Shown: positions 17,592-26,091, numbered from the stretch's first letter. The stretch is 64,000 nucleotides of DNA from Lutibaculum baratangense AMV1 (GCF_000496075.1 NZ_AWXZ01000037.1:56778-120777), one strand, 5' to 3'. Program-made: numbers and translations. Notes: a model not told the origin generated them from the sequence alone.

Positions 17592-18788
17592 ATGACGACC
17601 ACCCCCGTGATGCGCGGCTTCCCGCCCGAGATGGCGCAGCAGGTGACGCTGGCGAACTGGCGTCAACCGGGCTTCAACCGCTGGGCGTTCCACCATGTGA
17701 ACGAGATCATCCCGTCCGCGTCGATCCCGTCGGAGCCCCGTCTGCTGACCCCGGTCGAGATCCATCATGAGGGCCGCGTCCGCTCCGTCGGCTTCGAGGA
17801 CGGGGATGGGCGGGAATGGACCCTCGAGAACCTCCTCCCGGCCGGCTGCACCGATGCTTTCGTCGTGATGCGGCATGGCCGGATCGTCCATGAATGGTAC
17901 GATGCGGGGGTCGACCCGCGGCGGCCGCACATCGTCTTCTCCGTGTCGAAGTCGCTGACGGGCATCCTCGCTGGCATCGCCGCCGATCGCGGGCTCCTCG
18001 ATCCCGAGGCGCCCGTGACGCGCTACGTGCCGGAGGCGGAAGGCTTCGCCTTCGGGGACTGCACCGTGCAGCACGTGCTCGACATGACGGTCTCGCTCGA
18101 GTTCGACGAGGACTATCCCGCAGCCGACGGGCCGTTCAGCCGCTACCGGCAGGCGATGAACTGGAACCCGGGCCCGCGGGAGGGAGAGCCGCCTGACCTC
18201 AGGAGCTTCCTCCTCAGCCTCGGCAAGGGGCGACGGCCGCACGGCGAGGTGTTCCACTACGCCTCGCCCTCTTCCGACATGCTGGGCTGGATCCTCGAGC
18301 GGGCGACCGGGCGGCGCTTCGCCGATTGCTTCGCGGAGGAGATCTGGCAACCGCTGGGGGCGGAGCGCGACGCATATGTCACGGTCGACCGGCTCGGCGC
18401 GCCGCGTACCGCCGGGGGCATCTGCGCGACGGCGCGCGACCTAGCGCTCGTCGGCGAGATGATGCGCCGCCGCGGCACGGCGAACGGGCGCCAGATCGTG
18501 CCGGGCTGGTGCGTCGACGACATCCTGTCGGGCGGCGACGTCGCCGCCTGGGCGGCGGGCAGCTATTCCGGCATGCCGATCACAGGGCCCTACCGGAGCC
18601 AGTGGTACGTCGCCGACGCCGAGCGCGGCAGCTTCTGCGCCATCGGCATCCACGGCCAGTGGCTCTATATCGACCCGCCGGCGGACCTCGTGATCGTGAA
18701 GCTGTCCTCTCAGCCCGACGCGGAGGACGATGCGCTCGACCGGCTGAACCTCGCAGCCTTCGCAGCGCTCGCCGACGCCCTGACCTGA
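17592..18788 (+). CDS. Serine hydrolase, beta-lactamase class C / NylB-like family
   Basis: This 398-residue protein has the class C hydrolase core without a signal peptide, so it is probably cytoplasmic. The catalytic S-x-x-K is SVSK at 117-120 and the second motif is Tyr223-Ala-Ser225, with Asp229 and LGWILERATG as in 6-aminohexanoate-dimer hydrolase (NylB) relatives. It would cleave an amide or ester bond. It lies 115 bp after potD on the same strand, behind a hairpin, so the hydrolase may act on the compound imported by the PotABCD-type system. The ATG at 17592 was chosen because family similarity begins there. Confidence 0.82.
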   Translation: MTTTPVMRGFPPEMAQQVTLANWRQPGFNRWAFHHVNEIIPSASIPSEPRLLTPVEIHHEGRVRSVGFEDGDGREWTLENLLPAGCTDAFVVMRHGRIVHEWYDAGVDPRRPHIVFSVSKSLTGILAGIAADRGLLDPEAPVTRYVPEAEGFAFGDCTVQHVLDMTVSLEFDEDYPAADGPFSRYRQAMNWNPGPREGEPPDLRSFLLSLGKGRRPHGEVFHYASPSSDMLGWILERATGRRFADCFAEEIWQPLGAERDAYVTVDRLGAPRTAGGICATARDLALVGEMMRRRGTANGRQIVPGWCVDDILSGGDVAAWAAGSYSGMPITGPYRSQWYVADAERGSFCAIGIHGQWLYIDPPADLVIVKLSSQPDAEDDALDRLNLAAFAALADALT

Positions 18789-18810
18789 CGGGCGGCCCGG
18801 CCCCTGGGCT

Positions 18811-19071
18811 TCAGCCCTCGAGGACGAGGTTGCGGCCCTCGAGCCGGTGCCGGCCGTCCCCGACGCGGGACAGCCCGCCGATGCGCCCGTCGGCATTGAC
18901 CGATACGACCACACCCCCGCCGTCTCGGAAGACGATCTGGTGGGCCGTCATCTCGTTCATGTGCATCACCCGGTAGTCCTGGACGGAAGCGAGGTCGGCG
19001 ATGCCGACCCTGTCCACCTCGGCCACCCGAACGCCCGGAAACTCGTCGCCGCCGCCTTCGATCGTGCTCAT
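18811..19071 (-). CDS. Hypothetical protein, 86 aa
   Basis: I do not recognise this gene. The ATG at 19071 follows AGAGGCG; an in-frame start at 19149 would add 26 poorly structured residues. The product is soluble and acidic, with alternating hydrophobic residues in its second half (HQIVFRDGGGVVVSVNADG) that suggest a small beta-rich fold. It converges on the hydrolase gene (stop-to-stop 22 bp) and is divergent from the next unknown gene. Confidence 0.5.
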   Translation of the reverse strand: MSTIEGGGDEFPGVRVAEVDRVGIADLASVQDYRVMHMNEMTAHQIVFRDGGGVVVSVNADGRIGGLSRVGDGRHRLEGRNLVLEG

Positions 19072-19218
19072 CGTCGTCGCCTCTTCGGCTCGACCGTCGG
19101 AATGCCCCGTCGCCGTGAACGGTTCCGCCGGCCGGCGCGACGTCGACACGCACGATCGTACAATCCGCAGCCTCGGCGGGTCGGCTCCTTAGCGGTTGAT
19201 TAAGGAAGAGGCACTCAG

Positions 19219-19605
19219 ATGAGGAACCATCCACGGCCGCGCCGGTTGTGGTCAAGTCGCAATCCGATGACGTCGTCCATGGCCACCTTCATCCGTCGGA
19301 GGAAGCCGCGCGAACATGAGCTGGGGCTGGAGTTCACCCGCGGTGCGGCCGGGGTGGAGGTGACGCTGCTCGCACCCAGCGTCAACGGCATCCCGCTGCG
19401 CTTCAAGGGGATGGCGCCCGAGTGCGCGATCGCGACCGCGCGCGACCTCGCCCAGGAGCTGGGCCTGGTCGTCGCCGTCGTCGACAACGCCCAAGTCTGG
19501 CAGGACGTGCCTCCGTCGCCGGACGGCGGCCCGCTCATCCTCGACCGCCTGGGCCGGAGCGGCTCGACCGTGACCCCGACCCTGCACGCACCGCCGCTCG
19601 ACTGA
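19219..19605 (+). CDS. Hypothetical protein, 128 aa
   Basis: I do not recognise this gene. AAGGAAGAGG lies 9 bp before the ATG at 19219; a second ATG at 19267 is possible. The N-terminus is strongly basic (RRRKPRE), followed by a predicted alpha/beta core with EVTLLAPSVNGIPLRFKG and a helix around IATARDLAQELG, and a Pro-rich tail. It converges on the heme monooxygenase gene. Confidence 0.5.
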   Translation: MRNHPRPRRLWSSRNPMTSSMATFIRRRKPREHELGLEFTRGAAGVEVTLLAPSVNGIPLRFKGMAPECAIATARDLAQELGLVVAVVDNAQVWQDVPPSPDGGPLILDRLGRSGSTVTPTLHAPPLD

Positions 19606-19668
19606 CGGACGGCCGGAGCGGCGGAAGCGGCCGTGAGGCCGGCCCCGCCGCCGTGGAGCCCGTGAGGT

Positions 19669-19989
19669 TCAGCGGCCCGGCACGAGCTCGATCACCGGCT
19701 CGAAGCCCTCGAACTCCGGCCCGCCGATGTAGAGCGGCTTGTTGGCGCCCGCGTTGCGGTGCGCCGCGCGGAACGCCTCCGACTTCGTCCAATCCTCGAA
19801 GGCCGACTTCGACGCCCAGATCGTGTGCGAGGCGTAGAGCGTGAACTCGTCGTTCGCCGGCCCCTTCATCAGGCGGAACTCGATGAAGCCCGGCACGCTC
19901 TCGAGATGGCTGTCGCGCGACCGCCAGACCTCCTCGAAATCGGCTTCGCTGCCACGCTTAACCTTGAAGCGGTTCATCGCCAGAAACAT
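19669..19989 (-). CDS. hmuQ: Heme-degrading monooxygenase, IsdG/HmuQ type
   Basis: This 106-residue ABM-fold protein would open heme oxidatively in the cytoplasm and release iron. The catalytic triad of IsdG-type enzymes (Asn, Trp, His) is visible at Asn6, Trp67 and His77, positions that match IsdG almost exactly. It lies 26 bp after tonB and appears to be the last gene of the minus-strand heme-uptake operon. Regulation should follow the iron-responsive promoter of that operon. Confidence 0.88.
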   Translation of the reverse strand: MFLAMNRFKVKRGSEADFEEVWRSRDSHLESVPGFIEFRLMKGPANDEFTLYASHTIWASKSAFEDWTKSEAFRAAHRNAGANKPLYIGGPEFEGFEPVIELVPGR

Positions 19990-20015
19990 TGCTGCTCCTC
20001 CTTGTGGTTGGCCCG

Positions 20016-21404
20016 CTAGCGCGGGCTGAAGCGGATGGGGACTGTGAAGGTCATGCTCGACCGCCCCGTCGAGGGCGGGATCGGCGGGAACGGCTCGGCC
20101 CGCCTCACCGTGTCGACGGCTGCCTGGTCGAGGATCGCATGGCCGGAGCTGCCGCCGAGGCTGACGCTCGTCACGCGCCCGACGGCATTGAGCGTGAACC
20201 GGACGGTCGCCGTTCCGCCGATCCTCTGGCGCTGGGCGGCGGACGGATAGCGCTTCGCCCGCTGGAGGCGCGCCACGACCTGCCCCGAATAGTTCGACAG
20301 CGCCGCCTGCCCGCCGTCGGCGTCGCGCCGGCCGCCCGTGCCGCGCGCTCCCCCGGCGGCCGCCGACGAGCTCGCGCGCTCCTGGGCCTGCCCGCGCGAA
20401 GACTGCTGCGGGGCGGGACGCGCCTGCGTCTGCGTCCGGGTCTCCTGGCGCTGGCGCCGCGGCTCTTCGCGAACCGTCTGCCGCGGAGGCGGCTCGACGC
20501 GCGGCACGTCGTCCGGCCGGACCCTCGGCATCGGCACGGCCTCCTCGGCCTCGATCGCCTCGGCCACCTCCTGCGGCTCGACGAGTTCGGCCTGCTCGGG
20601 CTCGACGGCCTCGACCTCGGCGGGTTCGACCGCAGTGGTGGTGGCTGGCTCGACGAGCTCGGGCTTGGCCGGTTCGGCGGCAACGGGCTCGGTCGGCTCC
20701 GGCTCCACCGGCGATGCCTCCACGACCTCCGCTGGCGGCGTCTCCGCCTCCGGGACCTCGGGATCCGGCGTTTCCGGCTCGGCGACGGCGGTTTCGGCGG
20801 GCTCCGGGCGCTCCGCCTCGGCAACCTCCTCGGCCTCCACCGCCTGCGGCAGCACGGCCTCCTCGTCCGGCCGCTCCTCCTCGAGCGTCCGCCCGGGCAG
20901 GAGGACGGGCGTCTCCGCCTCGGTGGCGTAGGCCACGACCGCCTGTTCCTCGGGCTCCTCCGGCAGCGCCTCGAGCGGCTCCGCCGCCTCGCGGCTCTCG
21001 GGCTCGACCGGCATCTCCGGCTCCTCGATCGGCTCAGCCTCGGGCGTTTCCGGCACGGAAGGCTCGGGCGTCTCCGGCTCGGCCGGCTCGGGCCTCCCGG
21101 CCTCCGCCACCTCGTCGGGGCGCTGCGCCTCCAGGGGCTCGGCCTCGGCGGCGGGCACGACGTCGGTCGGCTCGACGGGTTCGGCCTCCTCCGCGACGTC
21201 GACCTCTTCGAGCTCCGTCGTCTCGTTCTCCGTCTCGAGATCCTCGGTCATCGACGACACGGGGACACCCCACACGGCGGTCTCCCGGCCGGCGGAGCGC
21301 TCCATCATCACCTGCTCCTCGCCCCTGAACAGGGCGAAGCCCGCGAGATGGACGGCGACGGAGAGCGCGACCGCGAAGGCGAAATGGGGCCCGCGCATCG
21401 TCAC
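20016..21404 (-). CDS. tonB: Energy transducer TonB with very acidic spacer
   Basis: TonB couples the inner-membrane proton motive force, through ExbB/ExbD, to the outer-membrane heme receptor. One N-terminal helix (about 8-26) is followed by a roughly 250-residue spacer made mainly of Glu, Pro, Ala and Val with hardly any Lys. An Arg/Gln-rich stretch (about 290-345) comes next, then a good TonB C-terminal domain with YPSAAQRQRIGGTATVRF and FPPIPP. At 462 residues it is about twice the length of E. coli TonB. The GTG at 21404 overlaps the exbD stop; an ATG two codons later is an alternative. Confidence 0.9.
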   Translation of the reverse strand: MTMRGPHFAFAVALSVAVHLAGFALFRGEEQVMMERSAGRETAVWGVPVSSMTEDLETENETTELEEVDVAEEAEPVEPTDVVPAAEAEPLEAQRPDEVAEAGRPEPAEPETPEPSVPETPEAEPIEEPEMPVEPESREAAEPLEALPEEPEEQAVVAYATEAETPVLLPGRTLEEERPDEEAVLPQAVEAEEVAEAERPEPAETAVAEPETPDPEVPEAETPPAEVVEASPVEPEPTEPVAAEPAKPELVEPATTTAVEPAEVEAVEPEQAELVEPQEVAEAIEAEEAVPMPRVRPDDVPRVEPPPRQTVREEPRRQRQETRTQTQARPAPQQSSRGQAQERASSSAAAGGARGTGGRRDADGGQAALSNYSGQVVARLQRAKRYPSAAQRQRIGGTATVRFTLNAVGRVTSVSLGGSSGHAILDQAAVDTVRRAEPFPPIPPSTGRSSMTFTVPIRFSPR

Positions 21405-21811
21405 TCGCCCCGACCGCGGAGGGTGACGAGCCGCAGGTTCGAGACGCCGCCCCTGGCAAGTGCGTCGAGGATCAGGGCGAGCTCGCGCGAGGGCAGCTCG
21501 CGGTCTAGCATCACCGACAGGGGCTGCCCGCGATCGCGCTCGTCGTCGGCGCGCACGATGCCGCTCAGCTCCGAAACCGTGACCGGCCGGGCGCGGTAGG
21601 CCATGCGACCGTCGCCCGAGACGAACAGCACGGCCGCCGGCGACCGGGCCGCCGGGCTCTCCCGCGTCGTGACGGGATCGAGCTCGACCGGCGACGGCGG
21701 CGTCATCGTGCCGGCGATCAGGAAGAAGATCAGCAGCAGGAAGACGACGTTGATGAGCGGCACGACGCCTTCATCGCTCAGGCGCCGCGCAGGCGGCTCG
21801 TCGAAGCGCAT
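21401..21811 (-). CDS. exbD: ExbD family protein with Asn in place of the essential Asp
   Basis: This 136-residue protein has the ExbD layout: short cytoplasmic N-terminus, one helix (about 17-35) and a periplasmic domain. The membrane motif reads PLINVVFLLLIFF, so the proton-carrying Asp of ExbD (Asp25 in E. coli) is Asn21 here. The second exbD next door keeps the Asp. The pair may form a mixed ExbD dimer in which only one chain can be protonated. It overlaps tonB at GTGA and lies 28 bp after the other exbD. Confidence 0.88.
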   Translation of the reverse strand: MRFDEPPARRLSDEGVVPLINVVFLLLIFFLIAGTMTPPSPVELDPVTTRESPAARSPAAVLFVSGDGRMAYRARPVTVSELSGIVRADDERDRGQPLSVMLDRELPSRELALILDALARGGVSNLRLVTLRGRGE

Positions 21812-21839
21812 GACGGCTCCTCGGGTTTCTCGTCCCTCG

Positions 21840-22229
21840 TCAGCGGGCGAGCGCGACGTTGCCCACGCCCGCGCCCTTCGCCCGCTCGAGAGCTGCGACT
21901 ATGTCCTGCGACCTCGCCTCGGCGGAGGGCCGGACGATGACGGAGGTCGGCTGTCCCGCGGCCAGCTCAACGAGCCGCGCCCGGATATCGTCTGCCGCGA
22001 CCGGCTCGCCGTTCAGCCGGAAGGCCCCGTCGGAGCCGACGCTCAGGAGCACCGGTCGCGCCTCCTCCTGGACGGGCCCGCCGCCCGATCCGGCCAGCGA
22101 GACCTCGACCACCGAGTACTTCGCGAAGGTCGAGGCCAGCATGAAGAACATCAGGAGCAGGAAGACGACGTCGATCAGCGGCGTCAGGCTGAGCGTCCGG
22201 CGCGGAGGTCGGACGTCGTTAACGTGCAT
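21840..22229 (-). CDS. exbD: Biopolymer transport protein ExbD
   Basis: This 129-residue ExbD has one N-terminal helix with the motif PLIDVVFLLLMFF, in which Asp20 is the conserved proton-path residue, then a periplasmic domain. It forms the motor with ExbB that energises TonB. Its 5' end overlaps exbB by 11 bases. Together with the adjacent Asn-variant ExbD it makes a two-ExbD system. Confidence 0.92.
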   Translation of the reverse strand: MHVNDVRPPRRTLSLTPLIDVVFLLLMFFMLASTFAKYSVVEVSLAGSGGGPVQEEARPVLLSVGSDGAFRLNGEPVAADDIRARLVELAAGQPTSVIVRPSAEARSQDIVAALERAKGAGVGNVALAR

Positions 22230-22935
22230 GGGCGAAGCTCGCGGCCCGCGCCGGCGTCGCCTCCTGCCCCTGGCGCCCCGGGACCTGCGGCCGCGAACCG
22301 GCCGCCGTCATCACCTGCGAGGAGAGCGACTCCATGAGCCGCTTCTCGCGCTCGATGGAGCCGTCGAACCAGTAGAGCGACAGCGCGGCGGGAATGGCGA
22401 CCGAGAGGCCGACGGCGGTCGTGAGAAGCGCGACCCAGATGCCGCCGGCCAGCGCGGAGGGATCGACCTGCGCGCCGGCGGATTCGAGCGTCTGGAACGC
22501 CTCGATCATGCCGAGCACGGTGCCGAGCAGTCCCAACAGGGGCGCTGCCTGCGCGATCGCCTCGAGAATGCGCAGGAAGGAGCGCAGGGAGGCGAGCTCG
22601 TTGAGCGCCGCCTGCTCCACCTGCTCGCGCACGAGAGCCGGATCATGCCGCTCGAGAACCCCGTCCATCGCCGTCGAGACAACGTTCGCCAGCGGCCCGT
22701 TGACCGTGCGGAGCGCGCGGGCGGCTTCCGTGAACCGCCCCTCGTCCCAGGCGTAGACGGCCCGCTCCACCCGCCGGCGGTTGCGGCCGCCGACGCGGGC
22801 GAACTGCCACATCTTCGCGAAGATGACGGCGAGGCCGATCACCGACAGGAACACGAGGAGCGCGACGACCGGGCCGCCGAGCTCGATGATGCCGATCAGG
22901 CCGGCGAGCACGCCGCCGGACGATGCGTCTTCCAT
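22219..22935 (-). CDS. exbB: ExbB / MotA-TolQ family proton channel protein
   Basis: This 238-residue protein has three helices (about 20-42, 130-150 and 165-190) with the MotA/TolQ/ExbB signature APLLGLLGTVLGMIEAF and a conserved polar helix 3. It assembles as the ring around ExbD. The ATG at 22935 is preferred because GGAG sits 5 bp upstream; a GTG at 22941 is also in frame. It shares the operon with the heme receptor, exbD pair and tonB. Confidence 0.92.
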   Translation of the reverse strand: MEDASSGGVLAGLIGIIELGGPVVALLVFLSVIGLAVIFAKMWQFARVGGRNRRRVERAVYAWDEGRFTEAARALRTVNGPLANVVSTAMDGVLERHDPALVREQVEQAALNELASLRSFLRILEAIAQAAPLLGLLGTVLGMIEAFQTLESAGAQVDPSALAGGIWVALLTTAVGLSVAIPAALSLYWFDGSIEREKRLMESLSSQVMTAAGSRPQVPGRQGQEATPARAASFAHAR

Positions 22936-22971
22936 AATCACTCCGTGGCCGAGTACTCGGGATGGCCGAAA

Positions 22972-23517
22972 TCAGTTGTCTGCGGCGCCCTGGGCCGGCG
23001 AGACCGACGACACGAACGGCGCGTCGGCCCGGCTCGACAGGTCGAGCTCGGCGAGGCACGCCGCGGGATCGAGCCCCTCGCCCTGGCACTCCGTCACGTC
23101 GTTGAGGAGCACCCGGCCGATCCCAGCGCATTCGAGGCCCGACACGTCGAACTGGTGCACGCGGATCTTGCCCGGCGGGAGGTCGCGCGAGCGCAGCAGG
23201 AGGAAGCGCTCGACGCGGTCGTCGCGGTCGAAGAGCACCGTTTCCACCGTGAGAAGATCGATCGGGCCCTGCATCCGGTTCGTGAACACGAGGTTCATGC
23301 GGCAACCGTTGTCGATCTCTTGCAACCGGTTGAGTTCGATTGATATGCTGGAGGCGGCAACCGCCGAGCCGACACTGGTCAGGAGGAGGAGAGAGGAGAC
23401 CAGCGCCGACCCGACGGCCGCCAACGGGCGCCATGCATGCCTTGCTCGACGTATCCTCCGCGCCGCTCGCCCCGATGACGGTAGAGGACGTGTCGAGTTC
23501 CCCGGCATATGCTGCAT
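22972..23517 (-). CDS. Small exported protein conserved in heme-uptake operons, function unknown
   Basis: This 181-residue protein has a long basic N-terminus with RRIRRA, then a hydrophobic segment (about 33-54) ending AVAA, which reads as a signal peptide, possibly Tat-like though a clean twin-Arg motif is not evident. The mature part (SISIELNRLQEIDNGCRM onward) contains four cysteines (CR, EC, EC, AAC) that could form disulfides in the periplasm. It lies between the receptor and exbB genes in the same operon. I recall similar exported proteins beside exbB in other alphaproteobacteria, but their function is not known to me. Confidence 0.75.
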   Translation of the reverse strand: MQHMPGNSTRPLPSSGRAARRIRRARHAWRPLAAVGSALVSSLLLLTSVGSAVAASSISIELNRLQEIDNGCRMNLVFTNRMQGPIDLLTVETVLFDRDDRVERFLLLRSRDLPPGKIRVHQFDVSGLECAGIGRVLLNDVTECQGEGLDPAACLAELDLSSRADAPFVSSVSPAQGAADN

Positions 23518-23540
23518 AGCTCCCGTATCCCTGTTCCGGC

Positions 23541-25706
23541 TCAGTTGAGACCGAGCCCGTTATGTGTCGAGCCATCCGCGCCGAAGCGCATGGTGATGGC
23601 GAGCTTCGCGTTGAAGCCTTCCTCCTGAACGCCCGCGCCACCTCCGGCGACGGCGTTGAAGTAGTTGACGTAGGCTTCGCCGAAGAGATTGTTCAAGCGG
23701 ACGTCGAAGCGCAACCGGTCGTTCGGCTCATAGGAGGCGAAGAGGTTGACGAGAGTGTGGGCGTCGACGCTGGTGCCGTTGCGCTCCGCGTCCGCCACGT
23801 GCTCGACCTCGCCGCCGAAGGTGAGGCGCCGGTCGAGCGCCCGGAAACCGAGCCGGCCCGTCGCGACGGTCGGCGGGACCGAGATGAGGTCCGAGCCGTC
23901 CGTGCTGTTCTCGCCGTGGAGCACCGCCAGGCTTCCGGCCCCGAACACCCAGCCCGCGTCGTAGGCGAGCTCGAGCTCCACGCCGCGGATCCGCGCCTCC
24001 GACACGTTGGTGTAGCGGTAGCAGGCCGGCACGTAGTAGCCGCCCGGCACCCAGATCGGCGGCAGGCCGACGAGGTAGGGGCAGTCCGGGTCGCCGCCGA
24101 AGGCCGCCGGCGGCAGCTCCTCCAGGTCGATATAGTCGTCGACGTCGTTGTTGAACCACGACAGCTTCGCCCTGACGCCGTCGCCCGGCACGAAGACGTC
24201 GTCGCGCTCGAAGTTCACGCCCGCCTCGAACATCTTCGACGTCTCCGGCCTGAGGCCGGGATTGGGCAGGAAGGGGAAGACGACGCCGGAGGGATGGAGC
24301 CCCTCGATCAGCGTCTCGTTGACGGTCGGGGCGCGATAGCCCTCCGCATAGGTGACATAGGGCTGGAGCCCCCGCAGCGCCGTGCCCTCGAACGGCTTCA
24401 CGCCGACCGTCAGGCGCGGCGAGAAGCGGTCGCCGTCGGTGTCGACATTGTCGCCTTCGAGCGAGAAGCCGTCGTAGCGGACCGCCGCGATGAGCTGGAG
24501 CCAGTCGGCGTACTCGATCCGGTCCTGAACATAGGCGCCATAGGCGGTGCGTTCCCCACCCGGATTGTAGAGGTCGCCGCCGCCGAGATCGTCGAACGTG
24601 TCGACGTCGTCGCGGAACCAGTCGCCGCCGACCGTGACCGCGTGGTCGAGGGTCCCGGTGGAGAAGCGCGAGGCGTTGTAGACGTCGAAGCCGGTGGTGA
24701 CGAGCTCGAACCCGCGGCGGTTGCCGGCCGGGATGAGCACGGGCAATCCCGTCGCCTGGTCGTAGCCCAAGGCGTCGACGCCGCTCGACTGGGAGATCTC
24801 CGTCTGGTTGACGAAGCCCGAGACGTGAAGGTCGACGAGGGGAAGCGCGGGATCGTCGAAGACCCACTGCGCGGTATAGGTGTTCTGCGTGAAGTCCGTC
24901 CGGTACTGCCCCGAGCCGGGCTCCTCCCAGTCCTCGGAGTTGCCGACCCAGCCGAGCTCGATCTCGTGGAAGTCGGCGGGACGGAAACTGACCTTCGCCA
25001 GGCCGGCCAGCACGTCGAACGAGGAGTTGTCGACCGTGTCGCCGCGCCCGTCGGTGTAGTCGCCGAAGTCGCGCCAGACGATGTTGCCGATGACGTCGAC
25101 CTTGTCGGTCAGCCGGGCGGCCGCGACGCCGCTGAGGACGATGCCCTCGCCGTTCGTCTCGTAGCGCGCCTTGAGCGAGGCCGCCGCCCGCTCGCCCTCC
25201 TTCAGGAAGTCTGCGGCATCCTTCGTCTCGAAGGCCACGACGCCGCCGATCGCGCCCGAGCCGTAGATGTTGGAGACGGGACCGCGCACGACGGTCACCT
25301 CCTGCAGCATCTCCGGCTCGACCCAGACCGGGCTCTGGTTGCCGTGGTCGTTGCGCTGGAAGTTGTTGCGCGCGCCGTCGAGGATCACGGCGACGCGGCC
25401 GAAATCCTGCAGGCCGCGGATGTTGATGCTCGAGGCGGTGCGGTTGGCGTCCTGCGAGGCCGCGACGCCGGGAACGCCGAAGAAGAGATCGGCGGAATCC
25501 GTCGGCTGCAGGAGCCTCAGCTCCTCGCTCGAGACGACCGACACGCCGGCCAGCGCCTCCGACCAGCGCTGCTCGGTCCGCGCTTCGATCACCGTGATCT
25601 CGTCGAGATGCACGACATCCGCGACGCCCTCTTCCTGTGACTGGGCCGGCACAGCCAGGCCCGCGACAGACGCAACCAATACCCCGCGCAAGACGACGCG
25701 CGCCAT
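23541..25706 (-). CDS. TonB-dependent heme/hemoglobin receptor
   Basis: This 721-residue outer-membrane receptor has a signal peptide (cleaved near AQSQE), a TonB box-like DEITVIEA, a plug domain (about 40-165, with INIRGLQDFGRVAVILDG and RGPVSNIYGSGAIGG) and a 22-strand barrel. A heme-receptor signature is present in variant form: YAEGYRAP (FRAP-like), then a His in EGLHPSG, then LPNPGLRPE (NPNL-like). The barrel's last Phe (TMRF) is followed by 12 extra residues. The ATG at 25706 with GGGGGG upstream is preferred to a TTG at 25718. It heads the minus-strand operon and is divergent from hemP. Heme specificity is supported by the island. Confidence 0.88.
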   Translation of the reverse strand: MARVVLRGVLVASVAGLAVPAQSQEEGVADVVHLDEITVIEARTEQRWSEALAGVSVVSSEELRLLQPTDSADLFFGVPGVAASQDANRTASSINIRGLQDFGRVAVILDGARNNFQRNDHGNQSPVWVEPEMLQEVTVVRGPVSNIYGSGAIGGVVAFETKDAADFLKEGERAAASLKARYETNGEGIVLSGVAAARLTDKVDVIGNIVWRDFGDYTDGRGDTVDNSSFDVLAGLAKVSFRPADFHEIELGWVGNSEDWEEPGSGQYRTDFTQNTYTAQWVFDDPALPLVDLHVSGFVNQTEISQSSGVDALGYDQATGLPVLIPAGNRRGFELVTTGFDVYNASRFSTGTLDHAVTVGGDWFRDDVDTFDDLGGGDLYNPGGERTAYGAYVQDRIEYADWLQLIAAVRYDGFSLEGDNVDTDGDRFSPRLTVGVKPFEGTALRGLQPYVTYAEGYRAPTVNETLIEGLHPSGVVFPFLPNPGLRPETSKMFEAGVNFERDDVFVPGDGVRAKLSWFNNDVDDYIDLEELPPAAFGGDPDCPYLVGLPPIWVPGGYYVPACYRYTNVSEARIRGVELELAYDAGWVFGAGSLAVLHGENSTDGSDLISVPPTVATGRLGFRALDRRLTFGGEVEHVADAERNGTSVDAHTLVNLFASYEPNDRLRFDVRLNNLFGEAYVNYFNAVAGGGAGVQEEGFNAKLAITMRFGADGSTHNGLGLN

Positions 25707-25899
25707 GACACCCCCCAAAGAGACAGCTGAAGCCCCGATCGGCTAGCTACTCGGGCGATGCCTTTGGCTTGCTCTCGTTTGCGCGGCGAGCCGCTGCGGC
25801 CCCCGTCAAACCCATGGCTTGCCATCTATGATAATATGACTATTACAGTCAAGTTATGTGACGCGAGTTTTTTGGCCACGCCATCCGGGGGGTGCGAGA
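25707..25899. promoter_or_regulatory. Divergent control region of the heme-uptake operons
   Basis: This 193-bp gap separates the receptor start from hemP. Most is GC-rich, but 25825-25860 forms an AT-rich island that should hold the promoters. It contains the TGA-N9-TCA iron box described separately and a second small palindrome (TAATA-TGAC-TATTA at 25832-25845). Confidence 0.7.
25837..25851. promoter_or_regulatory. Iron-responsive operator (TGA-N9-TCA, RirA-type box)
   Basis: TGACTATTACAGTCA fits the TGA-N9-TCA consensus of the iron box bound by RirA in alphaproteobacteria. It sits centrally between the divergent receptor and hemP-hmuTUV operons, and a RirA-like gene lies at the end of the island, so joint iron repression of both operons is the straightforward reading. 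Confidence 0.7.
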
Positions 25900-26091
25900 T
25901 TGCTGCCGAGAAAGCCGAGGGACGCGGCCGGAGATGCCGAACAGGCGACGGGCGAGGGACGGACGGGCGAACCGCGGGTCGTGCGCTCGGACGACCTCCT
26001 CGGTGGCTGCCGGCAGGTCGTGATCGTCCACAACGACGAGCAATACGTCCTGCGCCTGACCCGGCAGGGCAAGCTGATCCTCAACAAGTGA
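25900..26091 (+). CDS. hemP: Hemin uptake protein HemP
   Basis: This small protein ends with the HemP signature: SDDLLGGCRQVVIVHNDEQY then VLRLTRQGKLILNK. HemP is found at the head of heme-uptake operons and in some bacteria acts as an activator of heme transport genes. The TTG at 25900 with GGGGGG 7 bp upstream gives 63 residues, the usual family size; a GTG at 25858 would give 77. It precedes hmuT by 8 bp. Confidence 0.85.
   Translation: MLPRKPRDAAGDAEQATGEGRTGEPRVVRSDDLLGGCRQVVIVHNDEQYVLRLTRQGKLILNK

Noticed and set aside
22643..23641. 332-codon minus-strand ORF across exbB and the exported protein
   Set aside because: Out of frame with both real genes and Arg-rich; a shadow.
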